A model generated the notes under the pieces. The model was not told where the DNA came from. It worked only from the letters and a program-made list of their open reading frames with translations, and did not search any database. 64,000 nt of DNA from JAEUIG01 sp046349775. Its GTDB lineage: Bacteria > Planctomycetota > Planctomycetia > Planctomycetales > Planctomycetaceae. This document shows, one piece after another, positions 24,968 to 33,732 of the stretch. A program made the position numbers and the translations under genes. How positions within the stretch are numbered: position 1 is the stretch's first letter; each line of letters begins with the position of its first letter. The stretch covers positions 1 through 64,000 of the forward strand of contig JAXMBS010000020.1 in assembly GCA_046349775.1 (NCBI GenBank), read 5' to 3'.

Positions 24968-26344
24968 CTACTTCTTCGGCACGGGCATGATCGCGCCGGT
25001 TTCCTCGCGCCAGGCGGCAAGCTGCCTGCGCAGCGCGGCGACCCGGTCGGGATGCACGGCGGCGAGGTTCGTGCGTTCGCCCAAGTCGTTTGCCAGGTTG
25101 TACAGCTCGACGGTGTCCTCTTCCCAGAACTCGATCAGCTTCCAGTCCCCGTCGCGGATCGCACCGCCGGGCGCCCACATCGAACCGTGGTAGTGCGGAT
25201 AGTGCCAGAACAGTGGCTGCGTGGGACGCGGTTCGCCCGCCAGCAGCGGACGGATGCTCTGGCCGTCCCGGTGCTGCTCCGGGCGCAGCGGCGCACCGGC
25301 GAGTTCCAGCAGCGTCGGATAATAGTCGGTGCTGATGACGGGTGCGTTGCAAGTTGACCCCGGTCGGGTCAGGCCCGGCGCAGAGACAATCAAGGGCACG
25401 CGGATGCCTCCTTCGTACAGCCAGCCCTTGCCACTGCGGAGGGGTAGATTCGACGTTGGGCCAGGCTTGTCGACCGTGCACAAGCCCCCGTTATCCGACG
25501 TGAAGACGATCACGGTCGAATCGAGAATCCCCTGCTCGTCGAGCCGCGCGACGAGCTGCCGTACGGCCGCGTCGAGGACCGCCACCTCGCTCGCATAACC
25601 GGGATCGTTCTGGACCGTACGGGAGAAGCCGCGGCGCTCGGAAATGGCCGCCGGATCATTGCCGCCCGCCTGCTCCGATTTCCGCCGGAAGTGTTCGATC
25701 GTATCGGGATGATCGTTGATCGGCCGGTGCGGTTCGTGATAGCTGACGAACATGAAGAACGGCTGCTCGCGGTCGCGCTTGTCGAGAAACCGCAGCGCCG
25801 ACTGCGTGAGCCGGTCGCCGACCAGCGGATCGGTGCGATGATCGCCGAGCGCCTCGTCCTCGACGACGACGTCGAAGCCCTGCTCGCGCGGCCCGTGGCC
25901 GGCTTCGCCGAGGTGCCATTTGCCCGCATAAAACGTGAGGTATCCGGCGTCGCGGAGCGCTTCCGCGATGGTGACTTCGTCGAGCGCGAGTTCGGTCTTC
26001 GTGTACGGGGTGTCGAGCCGGACGCCCGGGGGATGCTGGCCGGGGATGTAGTCGGTGACGCCGGTCCGCGTTGGATACTTCCCCGTCATGATACTGGACC
26101 GCGTCGGCGAACAGACCGGACACGCGGTGTACGCCTGAGTGAACCGCAGTCCCCGCGCGGCAAGCTGGTCAATGGCCGGCGTTTCATCGAAGGGACTGCC
26201 GTAACAACTGAGGTCCATCCAGCCAAGATCGTCGGCCAGGATGAACACGATGTTGGGACGCTCGGCGGCGATTGCCGGCAGAGTCGGCAGCAACGCGACA
26301 AACGCCGCAAAACCAGCCAGCAGGCAAGAGAGACGACTCGACAT
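24968..26344 (-). CDS. Secreted type I sulfatase (arylsulfatase family)
   Basis: This enzyme hydrolyses sulfate esters, typically on sulfated polysaccharides. I chose the ATG at 26344, giving 458 residues with a signal peptide (MSSRLSCLLAGFAAFVALLP, cut near AIAA), over a longer start at 26437. The metal-binding Asp pair is in NIVFILADDLGWMDLSCYGS. The formylglycine precursor is Cys78 in CSPTRSS, followed by IMTGKYPTRTGV. Further metal and substrate residues are in GKWHLGEAG, and VFTSDNGG supplies the Asp-Asn pair. The C-terminus has LFWHYPHY and the DWKLIEF segment. Conversion of Cys78 needs a formylglycine-generating enzyme, not seen here. The natural sulfated substrate is unknown. Confidence 0.93.
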   Translation of the reverse strand: MSSRLSCLLAGFAAFVALLPTLPAIAAERPNIVFILADDLGWMDLSCYGSPFDETPAIDQLAARGLRFTQAYTACPVCSPTRSSIMTGKYPTRTGVTDYIPGQHPPGVRLDTPYTKTELALDEVTIAEALRDAGYLTFYAGKWHLGEAGHGPREQGFDVVVEDEALGDHRTDPLVGDRLTQSALRFLDKRDREQPFFMFVSYHEPHRPINDHPDTIEHFRRKSEQAGGNDPAAISERRGFSRTVQNDPGYASEVAVLDAAVRQLVARLDEQGILDSTVIVFTSDNGGLCTVDKPGPTSNLPLRSGKGWLYEGGIRVPLIVSAPGLTRPGSTCNAPVISTDYYPTLLELAGAPLRPEQHRDGQSIRPLLAGEPRPTQPLFWHYPHYHGSMWAPGGAIRDGDWKLIEFWEEDTVELYNLANDLGERTNLAAVHPDRVAALRRQLAAWREETGAIMPVPKK

Positions 26345-26455
26345 GCAGGCGCTCCTGGCGCGGAAACTGACTCGAAAGCCGCACATCAGGATGGTCGCCG
26401 CGCCACAGTGATGCAAGCGAGCGAAACGACTCGACAAACAACCGAGCCGGAAGCG

Positions 26456-27238
26456 TCAGTGCCCGGAGCCCTCAACACGATGGCCGACAGACAGCCGGTC
26501 GGCAGCCGACTCCATATGCCGCTGGAAGTCGGCGTCCAGCACGGGCGAAGCGGCAGATTGCCGCAACATCTGCTGCAGGTCGCGGGCAGCAGACAGCAAG
26601 TCCCGGCGCGCCAACACCGCGCTCGTCTCGGCCGGCCGCGCTCCGAGCGACAGGATCGGAGTGCGGCTTGCGGCGGACTTGAGCGTCGCAATGAGTTTCT
26701 CGACCGATCGCGCGTCTTCGGGACGGCTCTGCCCGGAACTGGCCCCACGGTCCGAGATCGACGCGTGCAGGCGGATTAGTTCCGCGTACACCGCTGCGTT
26801 GTCGGGAGGAGGTGCTGCCTGCCACCAGACAGCCAGGATCGTGGCAGCCGCGGCCGCGATGACCAGCAATCGTCGTGGAGACCACGCACCGCGAGCCAAC
26901 ATTGATACCCAGCTCGCTGATTCCGGATGCGGCGTATGGCCGGTCTCCGGCGAGTTACGCGCAATCTCCTCCACATTCGGATCGAATGCACCGCTGAGCC
27001 GCAGCTCGGCCGCCATCAGGAGGAGAGCAGCCGCAGCATCAGCGGCGGCATGAGAGGAATCGGCGCCGTGTCCAAACGCCTGGGCAACGTCCGCTGCCGG
27101 CGTCCAATCGGACGCGCCGACGGGCCGCACTTCGTCTGCGTCCCCATTGGCCCGCGACCGCAGGATGGCGGCCAGTTCTGCCGCGCTGAGCGGACCGCGA
27201 ACCTCATCTCCCGAGCGCCACAACCATTGGGCGGACAT
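26456..27238 (-). CDS. GYF-domain (DUF4339-like) membrane-anchored protein
   Basis: The ATG at 27238 gives 260 residues. The N-terminal domain WLWRSGDEVRGPLSAAELAA, continuing VRPVGASDWTPAADV, matches the bacterial GYF_2/DUF4339 domain, a peptide-binding module common in planctomycetes. A single membrane span follows near residues 120-140 (LLVIAAAAATILAVWWQAAP). The C-terminal half is helical and polar (EDARSVEKLIATLKSAASRT, ARDLQQMLRQSAASP). It lies upstream of the sulfatase on the same strand, after a 111-base gap. Role unknown. Confidence 0.75.
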   Translation of the reverse strand: MSAQWLWRSGDEVRGPLSAAELAAILRSRANGDADEVRPVGASDWTPAADVAQAFGHGADSSHAAADAAAALLLMAAELRLSGAFDPNVEEIARNSPETGHTPHPESASWVSMLARGAWSPRRLLVIAAAAATILAVWWQAAPPPDNAAVYAELIRLHASISDRGASSGQSRPEDARSVEKLIATLKSAASRTPILSLGARPAETSAVLARRDLLSAARDLQQMLRQSAASPVLDADFQRHMESAADRLSVGHRVEGSGH

Positions 27239-27308
27239 CGAGCAGTCTCCCAGACCGCCCCCCTGCTGCAAATCTCTTTGCTATCCCCTAAGCACTACCA
27301 GCTACCTG

Positions 27309-28337
27309 CTAATTCCTGTTAACCAGCACCGCCTTGGCGATGCGGCCGGAGTGCATCGTCTCAAAAGCCTCGTGCCACTCCGTCAGCGGCCACGTGCCGC
27401 CGACGATCGGCTCGACGTTCAGCAGGCCGGTGTCGAGCAGTCGCAGCACGCGCTCCCAGACCGGCCAGTTGTGGCTGAAGCTTCCTTGCAGTCTCACGTT
27501 CTTCTGGACCAGCGGATCGAGCGAGAATCCGGCCGGGTCTTTTCCCCAGCCGACCTTGCTGATCCACCCGGCGGGCCGCACGACGTCCATTGCGATCTTG
27601 AGCGTGGCCGAGACGCCGGCCGCATCAATCACGCCGTCCGCGCCGAGACCGTCGGCCGCCATTGCCCACGGCTTGCAATCGCCAATGATCGTCTCGCAAC
27701 CGTACTTCTTCGCGATGGCGAAACGGTCGGCGTCCCGCTCGAGTCCGACGACGCCCACGATCGCTCCCTGCAGCCGTGCCATGGCGGCGCAGAGCAATCC
27801 GATGGGTCCCGGCCCCAGCACGACCACGCGGTCCCCCGGTTTGATCGTCGCGTTGTTTACGACCGCGTTAAACGCCACCGAACAGGGCTCGGTCAGGCAG
27901 GCCTTCTCGAATGCCAACTTGTCCGGGACGCGGTGCAGGCACCGGGCCGGGACGCGGACGTACTCTGTCATCGCGCCGTCCACACCGTAGCCAAAACCCT
28001 TCCGCGTGGGATCGAGGTTGTACAGTCCCTGCCGTGACATCGGGTTCATCGGGTCGATGACGGCTGCCGTCTCGCTGACCACGCGATCCCCTTCCTTCCA
28101 GCCGGTCGCGCGCGGACCGACTTCGGCGATCGTTCCGCCGAATTCGTGCCCCAGAATCACTGGGTAATTCACCGGCCAGCTATGGTCGGCCGTCCATTGA
28201 TGCAGATCGCTGCCGCACACGCCGACGGCGGCGACCTTCAGCAGGACGTCTTCGGGGCCGATCTTCGGCCGCTCGAGCTCGCGGAGTTCAACGGCGTAAC
28301 GTTCGTTGGCGTAATTGACGACGGCGGGTTGTTTCAT
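27309..28337 (-). CDS. Zinc-type alcohol/polyol dehydrogenase (MDR family)
   Basis: A 342-residue medium-chain dehydrogenase, threonine/sorbitol-dehydrogenase-like. Catalytic zinc ligands are visible as VGVCGSDLHQW (Cys) and ILGHEFGGTIAEVG (His-Glu). The Rossmann motif is VVVLGPGPIGLLCAAMARLQ. The loop that binds a structural zinc through four cysteines in many relatives is replaced by SETAAVIDPMNPMSRQG without cysteines, so the structural site is absent. Its stop is near the GYF gene. A hexulose-phosphate-synthase-like gene lies 145 bases upstream on the same strand, suggesting a sugar or polyol role. Substrate unknown. Confidence 0.88.
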   Translation of the reverse strand: MKQPAVVNYANERYAVELRELERPKIGPEDVLLKVAAVGVCGSDLHQWTADHSWPVNYPVILGHEFGGTIAEVGPRATGWKEGDRVVSETAAVIDPMNPMSRQGLYNLDPTRKGFGYGVDGAMTEYVRVPARCLHRVPDKLAFEKACLTEPCSVAFNAVVNNATIKPGDRVVVLGPGPIGLLCAAMARLQGAIVGVVGLERDADRFAIAKKYGCETIIGDCKPWAMAADGLGADGVIDAAGVSATLKIAMDVVRPAGWISKVGWGKDPAGFSLDPLVQKNVRLQGSFSHNWPVWERVLRLLDTGLLNVEPIVGGTWPLTEWHEAFETMHSGRIAKAVLVNRN

Positions 28338-28481
28338 GGGGGGAAGGAAACAGTGAGTGACGAGTCGGGATCAGCGGCTTTTCAGGCGGCGACACAAATC
28401 TATGCGATCAGTCGCGGTCCGCCAACGGGAGTCGGGTACTGACGATGATTCTACTATTCTCCGCTGCCGGTTCGCTATTCC

Positions 28482-29186
28482 TTACTTCCCCACCGGCACG
28501 TCGCCATAGGCGTGCACTTTGTCGCAGATCAGCCGCAGCGACGCCTCCAGATTGCCATCAGCTGTTTTGAACGAATCGGCGTCGATTGTCAGCGGGGCGC
28601 CGAGCACAACCAGCGGCGCTCCGTATTCCGGCGTCCGGACGGCCTGCTCGAGCGACAACCCTCCCACGGCCTGCACCGGAATCTTCACCGCTTTCACGAC
28701 TTCTCGGAGGTGGTCGAGCGGGCTCGGCATCCGGCGGCCGCTGGCAGCGATGCCGCGGCGCTCGTCGTATCCGACGTGGTGCACGATGAAGTCGCAACCC
28801 AGGTCTTCGAGACGTCGAGCGGCAGCCACCATGTCGGCCGCAACCATGTTGTCCCCCATCACCTGGCAGCCAAAGTCCTTGCCGGCTTTGACCACGCATT
28901 TGATGGTCTCTTCATGTGCCCGCTCCATGACGACCACGTGTGTGGCGCCTGCCTTGGCCATCATTTCCGCTTCCAGGTAGCCGCCGTCCATCGTCTTGAG
29001 ATCGGCGACGATCGGAGTCTTTGGAAACGCCGCGCGCAGCGCGCGAACCCCGTGCAGTCCCTCCGCCAGGATCAGTGGCGTGCCGGCTTCGATCCAGTCG
29101 ACGCCGGCGCGCAGGGCCATAGCGGCGGTTTCGAGGGCTTCTTCCTTGTTCGTGAGGTCGAGCGAAATCTGGACGATCGGGCGCAT
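28482..29186 (-). CDS. 3-hexulose-6-phosphate synthase / keto-gulonate-6-phosphate decarboxylase-like enzyme
   Basis: A 234-residue member of the orotidine-monophosphate-decarboxylase suprafamily, a compact barrel acting on pentulose or hexulose phosphates. I chose the ATG at 29186 (MRPIVQISLDLTNKEEALET). The suprafamily's catalytic Asp-x-Lys-x-x-Asp motif is present in PIVADLKTMDGGYLEAEMM, and the late phosphate-binding loop reads IPVQAVGGLSLEQAV. HPS condenses formaldehyde with ribulose-5-phosphate; the related decarboxylases act on 3-keto-L-gulonate-6-phosphate. Sequence by eye does not separate them. No 6-phospho-3-hexuloisomerase gene is adjacent, which weakens a formaldehyde-fixation role. 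Confidence 0.82.
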   Translation of the reverse strand: MRPIVQISLDLTNKEEALETAAMALRAGVDWIEAGTPLILAEGLHGVRALRAAFPKTPIVADLKTMDGGYLEAEMMAKAGATHVVVMERAHEETIKCVVKAGKDFGCQVMGDNMVAADMVAAARRLEDLGCDFIVHHVGYDERRGIAASGRRMPSPLDHLREVVKAVKIPVQAVGGLSLEQAVRTPEYGAPLVVLGAPLTIDADSFKTADGNLEASLRLICDKVHAYGDVPVGK

Positions 29187-29279
29187 GGGATTCGGTGGAG
29201 GATCGGGGTGCGGAAAGGCGGGATGGTAACAGTGGGTAGTGGGTAGTGGGTAGCGATGGACTGTTGACGACAAAGGGTG

Positions 29280-31343
29280 TCAGCGAATTCGGCGCGGCCC
29301 CAAGGCAATCAGCCGGGAGCTGGAAGCGATCAGCAGCCGGTCCCCGGCGATTACCACGTTTCCGCCCTGCAAACCGGCGGCATCCGCAAGTGGGATGCGG
29401 TCGAGCATCTGCCCGGCTGCGGTCTCGACAATGAACAATTCGTCGCGCGTCGGCCAGTATACGCGACCGGCCCGTACTGCCCCCCGGCCAAAACCATAAC
29501 CTTCCGGATCATCAAACCCGAACCTCCATGCGCGGCCATTCTCGACGGCAAACCCCCACAGCTGATCGCCGGCGGCGATCAGCCGGCCGGCATCCACTCC
29601 CAGGAGTTGATCGATTGGACTTCGCGAGCGGACTGTCCAGAGTTGACGCCCATTGATTGCGTCGAACGCCGTCAGCGAATCGGCGTCGGACGGTTTTACG
29701 AACAGCCGTCCGCCGTGGCAAATGGCGGCATTCGAGGCCTTGCCCCGTCCAGAGCCCGGCGCCGAGGCGATGTTGCCGTCGTAGCTCACGGCCCAGCGAA
29801 TGTTGCCGCTCTCCGCCTCGCAGGCGGCCACCAGACCCGCACCCGGTACCACGTATAGCAGCCCACTGCCCGCCGCCACCACATCGTCGTCGATCCTGTG
29901 GTACAGGGCCTGCGGGGACTCGAGCGCCGTGCACAGCCGTCGCTCCCACACTCGCGTCCCGCTGGCGGCATCCAGACATGCCAGGCCGATTTCGACTTGC
30001 GGAGCCGTCCGCCGGACCGCGATGTACACACGCCCGTCCGCCACGACCGGAGCTCCAGAGAACCGACCGTCGGCGAATTGCAGCAGTTCTTCCGTCGTCA
30101 CAGACCAGGCCAGACGCCCCTCGACTTGCAGGTCGAAGCATGCCAGCCGCGATGGTGGCAACGCGGGCGCCCGCGTTGCTGGCGTTGATACGAGCGAACC
30201 GGTTCGCACAAAGTAGCGACTGTTCGCAACCGTGCCGATGCATCGGGCCGTGCCGCGGATCGGGTAGGCCGACGAGGCGTCGCTGATGGGAGCCTGGTCC
30301 AGTGTGCCGTCATCGTCGGGACCGGCCGGCCAACGCGGCGCCCCATCGACCAATCCGATTGCGCGTACGGCCGACAGGTCGGCGATCAGCACCGTGTCCC
30401 GCCAGATGGAAGGGGTCACATCCGCTGCTTGGACCGGCAACGGACTGCGGCGGCTGCGATCACCCGGCGATCCCACTTCGACGGATTCCGGTGGCGCGAG
30501 CCAGTCATTCCAGCAGATGACTGACGGTTGCGGCCGTCCGGAGGGCAACTCTCCTTCAGGCGGGAAAGCGTCGTCCGCCGATGGGCAGATCGGTGGCCGC
30601 CAGCCAGAGGATCCCTTCAGCAAGCCAGACAAAGTTGCCGCCAGCGGACCATGAATTCCAGCAATATCGCCAGCGGTCTCCCCGAACCGGAGCCGGAAGA
30701 CCTCCAGTTCGCCGGCCGCCCTGTCGCGATCCCCCTGCAACAGCGAACACAACACCAGCCGTGCGCACAGGTCGGCGGCAGGGATGTCCGCATCGGGATG
30801 GCGCAATACCGCAGCCTGCCGGGCGTCGATTTCCACCGGCGCTGGCAATAGCGCCGTCCACCAGGCTCGAGCCGCATCGAGATCGCCGCGCTCCAGGGCA
30901 TCTTCTGCCAGCCAGTCGATAGCGTCATCGCCGTAGCTGCTGGCAAATCCGTCCCGGACCACCTGCTGCATCAGGCGGCGATCCCCCCGTTCCTTTGCTT
31001 CCTGATACAGCGCCTGCATCGCCGGATCGTTCCGACGGCGATACGCAGCCAGTCCGGCGTCCGGCAACGACGCCAGGACCAGTGCCGTCGCCAGTTCCAT
31101 GCTGACCGCATGACCCGGAGCGACTTCGACCAGCGCGTCGGAAAAATCGTTCGTCACCAGCTCCAGTGCTTTGATGGCCGCACCCCAGTCGCCGGCGGCC
31201 ACGAACTCCTGCACTCCCGCCAGCCGCTTGGCGGCCGGAAGCGAAACGTCCAGACCGACTGGCGTCCGGGCCGGGCTGGCGGGCTGCGCGGCGGCCGACG
31301 ATCCCGCTGCGGCGATCAGCAGACTCCACGCCCAGACGCGCAT
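29280..31343 (-). CDS. Secreted PQQ-like beta-propeller protein with helical N-terminal half
   Basis: The ATG at 31343 gives 687 residues with a signal peptide (MRVWAWSLLIAAAGSSAAAQ); the longer frame to 31508 lacks one. The N-terminal half (about 30-300) is helical and repeat-like (VQEFVAAGDWGAAIKALELV, QALYQEAKERGDRRLMQQVV, RGDLDAARAWWTALL). The C-terminal half has repeated PQQ-like blades: FDLQVEGRLAWSVT, CLDAASGTRVWERRL, CEAESGNIRWAVSYD and FDAINGRQLWTVRS, each with the Gly-x-x-x-Trp core. Such propellers act as scaffolds in the periplasm; no PQQ-dehydrogenase active site is evident. Frame intact. Partner unknown. Confidence 0.85.
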   Translation of the reverse strand: MRVWAWSLLIAAAGSSAAAQPASPARTPVGLDVSLPAAKRLAGVQEFVAAGDWGAAIKALELVTNDFSDALVEVAPGHAVSMELATALVLASLPDAGLAAYRRRNDPAMQALYQEAKERGDRRLMQQVVRDGFASSYGDDAIDWLAEDALERGDLDAARAWWTALLPAPVEIDARQAAVLRHPDADIPAADLCARLVLCSLLQGDRDRAAGELEVFRLRFGETAGDIAGIHGPLAATLSGLLKGSSGWRPPICPSADDAFPPEGELPSGRPQPSVICWNDWLAPPESVEVGSPGDRSRRSPLPVQAADVTPSIWRDTVLIADLSAVRAIGLVDGAPRWPAGPDDDGTLDQAPISDASSAYPIRGTARCIGTVANSRYFVRTGSLVSTPATRAPALPPSRLACFDLQVEGRLAWSVTTEELLQFADGRFSGAPVVADGRVYIAVRRTAPQVEIGLACLDAASGTRVWERRLCTALESPQALYHRIDDDVVAAGSGLLYVVPGAGLVAACEAESGNIRWAVSYDGNIASAPGSGRGKASNAAICHGGRLFVKPSDADSLTAFDAINGRQLWTVRSRSPIDQLLGVDAGRLIAAGDQLWGFAVENGRAWRFGFDDPEGYGFGRGAVRAGRVYWPTRDELFIVETAAGQMLDRIPLADAAGLQGGNVVIAGDRLLIASSSRLIALGPRRIR

Positions 31344-31452
31344 GCTGCGAACGGCCGGCGTCGGCAAAACGATCTGGACCTGCGATCGCGCGCTGCTGAA
31401 ATGTGGTCGCTTTCTCATTGCCGACCTCGCTTCAGCGGCATTCTCCGTGGCC

Positions 31453-31638
31453 TCACGGCGCCCGTTCGCGCAACCGGTGCCCCACATAGAACAGCGCAGC
31501 GCCGGCAACCGTCAACGCCGGCATCCAGATCAGCGGAAAACCGAAATTGAGTTGCCAGATGATCAGCAGCGGCAGGAACACCAGCCCCGCAAACTGCATT
31601 ACGAATCCCAGCTGATTGCGCATGGCGCTGAGCGACAA
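31453..31638 (-). CDS. Small two-span membrane protein
   Basis: This 61-residue protein has two hydrophobic helices (LGFVMQFAGLVFLPLLIIW and WMPALTVAGAALFYVGHRL) joined by a short loop and closed by a basic tail. It lies 109 bases upstream of the propeller gene and about 58 downstream of the cupredoxin-like gene, all on the minus strand. The composition and clean two-helix design support it being real. Function unknown. Confidence 0.7.
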   Translation of the reverse strand: MSLSAMRNQLGFVMQFAGLVFLPLLIIWQLNFGFPLIWMPALTVAGAALFYVGHRLRERAP

Positions 31639-31696
31639 ATCGGCGTGCAGCGGCTCTGTCAGAGCATCACTCTCCCGAACGGGCGTAAAACGCTGC

Positions 31697-32494
31697 TCAC
31701 TTCTTCTTCGTAAACTCTTCCGCCTTGACCTTGTAGGGACCGAGCGTCGTCGTCTTGCCCGCTTCGACCTTGATCGTCACGTCCTTTTTGAACTCGGCGC
31801 AATTGATGTAGCCGGGGCGCTCGTGCCAGACGCGGAACGTGTGCTCGCCGACTGGCAGGTTCTTGATTGCGAACTTCCCGTCGACATCTGTCACGGCGAC
31901 GTACGGGTGGTCGGTCACGAGCCAGTACGCGAGCATGTGCGGGTGAATGTCGCAGTTGACCTTCACCGGAACCCCGGCCAATTCCGACTGCTTCATGTGA
32001 TACGGCACGCCCTTACGTTCATTGGCCGCAATTGTCAGGTTCTGAGCCGAGTTCTTGAACGGGTTCGTATGGGTATTGTGACTGATGGAATCTCCGCTCT
32101 TGACCAGCACAGTCTGGTCGGTCCGCACAATCAAGAGGTGCGGAAAGAACCGGCAGCCAACCTGATCGAACACGATTTCTTTTTCGGCGCTGGCTTTAAG
32201 ATCCGGATGGACCGACTTGGGCGCCTTGCGGATATACAGGCAGATATTCGCGATCCCCTTGTTTTCAGGATTGATGACCAGGGAATCGTCCGGAACTTCA
32301 TTCGCGGCACAGACTTTGGAATCCTTAACGGCCGGATCTCCCTTGGCGACGATCGGCTTGTGAACCGGGATCTCCCCTTCCAGGACGAACTGCCCCTCGA
32401 TATTCCCCCACTCGTCAGCAGCTATCGCGAATCCGGCCCACGTCAGGGATGTCGCCGCAATCGCCGCAATGACGCAGAACTGCACGAACTTCAT
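31697..32494 (-). CDS. Secreted cupredoxin-like protein (methylamine-utilization-protein type)
   Basis: A 265-residue periplasmic protein with a signal peptide (MKFVQFCVIAAIAATSLTWA, cut near AIAAD). The opening strand is GNIEGQFVLEGEIP. The plastocyanin-like core runs from QTVLVKSGDSISHNTHTNPF to VPVKVNCDIHPHMLAYWLVT. The Cys-x2-His arrangement with nearby Met and the earlier His in SISHNTH fit a type I copper site. A carboxypeptidase-regulatory-like strand set (VTDVDGKFAIKNLPVGEHTF, VWHERPG) follows. Family members are often labelled methylamine utilization protein, but no methylamine genes are here. Probably a copper or electron-transfer protein. Confidence 0.8.
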   Translation of the reverse strand: MKFVQFCVIAAIAATSLTWAGFAIAADEWGNIEGQFVLEGEIPVHKPIVAKGDPAVKDSKVCAANEVPDDSLVINPENKGIANICLYIRKAPKSVHPDLKASAEKEIVFDQVGCRFFPHLLIVRTDQTVLVKSGDSISHNTHTNPFKNSAQNLTIAANERKGVPYHMKQSELAGVPVKVNCDIHPHMLAYWLVTDHPYVAVTDVDGKFAIKNLPVGEHTFRVWHERPGYINCAEFKKDVTIKVEAGKTTTLGPYKVKAEEFTKKK

Positions 32495-32756
32495 TATCAG
32501 ACTCCCGAGGATAAACTGGCGTGACGCCGACGCAATGGTGCGTGTACGGCGCGTGACACGTGGGACGGCACTCTGCCGCGCCGATCAAAGATATCCCTCG
32601 TTATGGGGGAATGCGAGAGCCATTCGGGGCTGAGAACAGCCTCTCCCGTTGGCGGGAAGCGTGCGTCAGCGCGCAGGAACGGCCAACAACAGCGGACCGG
32701 TTGCCACGGCAAAAGAACCGCCACGCGCCACAAACGACCCCAGCGGCGGGAACGCG

Positions 32757-32921
32757 CTACTTTTCGAGCACTGCAAACGGGCTCAGCTTCTGCACCTTGG
32801 TGCGGATCGCCGCCCGGTCGGCCTCGGTCTTCGCGGCCGAAAACTTGCCGCGCAGTTTCTTCAGTTTCTCACGCCGCGCCCGGCGACGCGCGATTTCACG
32901 CTGACGTTCGATCCGACCCAT
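32757..32921 (-). CDS. DUF6800-like micro-protein
   Basis: A 54-residue highly basic protein: MGRIERQREIARRRARREKL, then KKLRGKFSAAKTEADRAAIR and a short conserved-looking end KLSPFAVLEK. This layout, an Arg/Lys helix followed by a second helix and a SPF end, matches small proteins widely conserved in planctomycetes and now grouped as DUF6800. The ATG at 32921 is used. The charged helix suggests nucleic-acid or ribosome contact (inference). Confidence 0.75.
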   Translation of the reverse strand: MGRIERQREIARRRARREKLKKLRGKFSAAKTEADRAAIRTKVQKLSPFAVLEK

Positions 32922-33284
32922 ACAGACTCACATTGCTCATCGAAAGGGGGGGATGCCCCGCTGAAAACCATGACAGGCAGGGATGTTACCGCACGGCACG
33001 TGAGGCGTCAAACGGCCGCAACCTTGGCCAAAGTCAGCATCCAGAACACTCGACGCGTTCCGCACGACTGGACCGGTCAATCATGCCGCTTCCGCAAATC
33101 AGCCCGATTTCGGATTGCTGTTCCCAACGCCGGGGTCGAAAATGCCTATAGATCGACCACGACTTGCAGTGATTTTGAGGTTTCGACGTACACGCGGCAC
33201 GACGTCCGACGGAGTTCCGAAGAGGCACTGTGGTCGACGTCCGCTGACGGCGCTGCCGCAACACTTGTTTCAGGGAGCGCTCCC
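32922..33284. other. Intergenic region between divergent genes
   Basis: These 363 bases separate the DUF6800-like gene (minus) from a secreted Pro/Ala-rich protein (plus). A plus-strand open frame passes through but has no coding character and no signal peptide at its own start. A likely ribosome-binding site (CAGGGAGCG) lies just before 33285. No repeat or RNA gene was recognised. Confidence 0.45.
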
Positions 33285-33659
33285 ATGAACAGAATTCTGT
33301 GTTGGACTTTGGCGGCAACAGCAGTAGGGATGTTCGGAACGACAGCGGCGCGGGCCGATCATCGGGTCAGATGGCAGTCGCAGTACGTGTGTCCCTGCCC
33401 GCAAGCGACGCAGCCAGCTGCGGCGGCGACTCAGGCAGCGCCGCCGGCGGCGCCGGCGAACGGCGTCACTCAGCAGAGCCGGTCGGTACAGCCTCAGGCG
33501 ACGACAATGCCCCCACCGGTTCCGCCGCGCGCGGCCATCACCTATCGCAGCTACTCAATGGCGCCGCGGGCTTCGACCTGGAACGTGCCGGCCGACGCTC
33601 CGCTGTATAACCCGAGTCGGCGGCTCCGCCCGTCGAACCGATTAATGGGCACGCGGTAA
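33285..33659 (+). CDS. Small secreted Pro/Ala-rich protein
   Basis: The ATG at 33285 gives 124 residues with a signal peptide (MNRILCWTLAATAVGMFGTT, cut near ARAD). The mature part starts HRVRWQSQYVCPCPQ, with a Cys-x-Cys pair. It continues as a low-complexity Ala/Pro/Gln tract and ends with a more ordered YRSYSMAPRASTWNVPADAP and a basic tail. It resembles short secreted planctomycete proteins of unknown role. The open frame extends far upstream, but only this start yields a signal sequence. Confidence 0.65.
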   Translation: MNRILCWTLAATAVGMFGTTAARADHRVRWQSQYVCPCPQATQPAAAATQAAPPAAPANGVTQQSRSVQPQATTMPPPVPPRAAITYRSYSMAPRASTWNVPADAPLYNPSRRLRPSNRLMGTR

Positions 33660-33732
33660 TTGTGAGGTGCGCAACAGTCCGGCTGGTCAGTTCCCGTGCG
33701 ATGCACAGGCTGAGATTGACCGGCCGGGCTGC

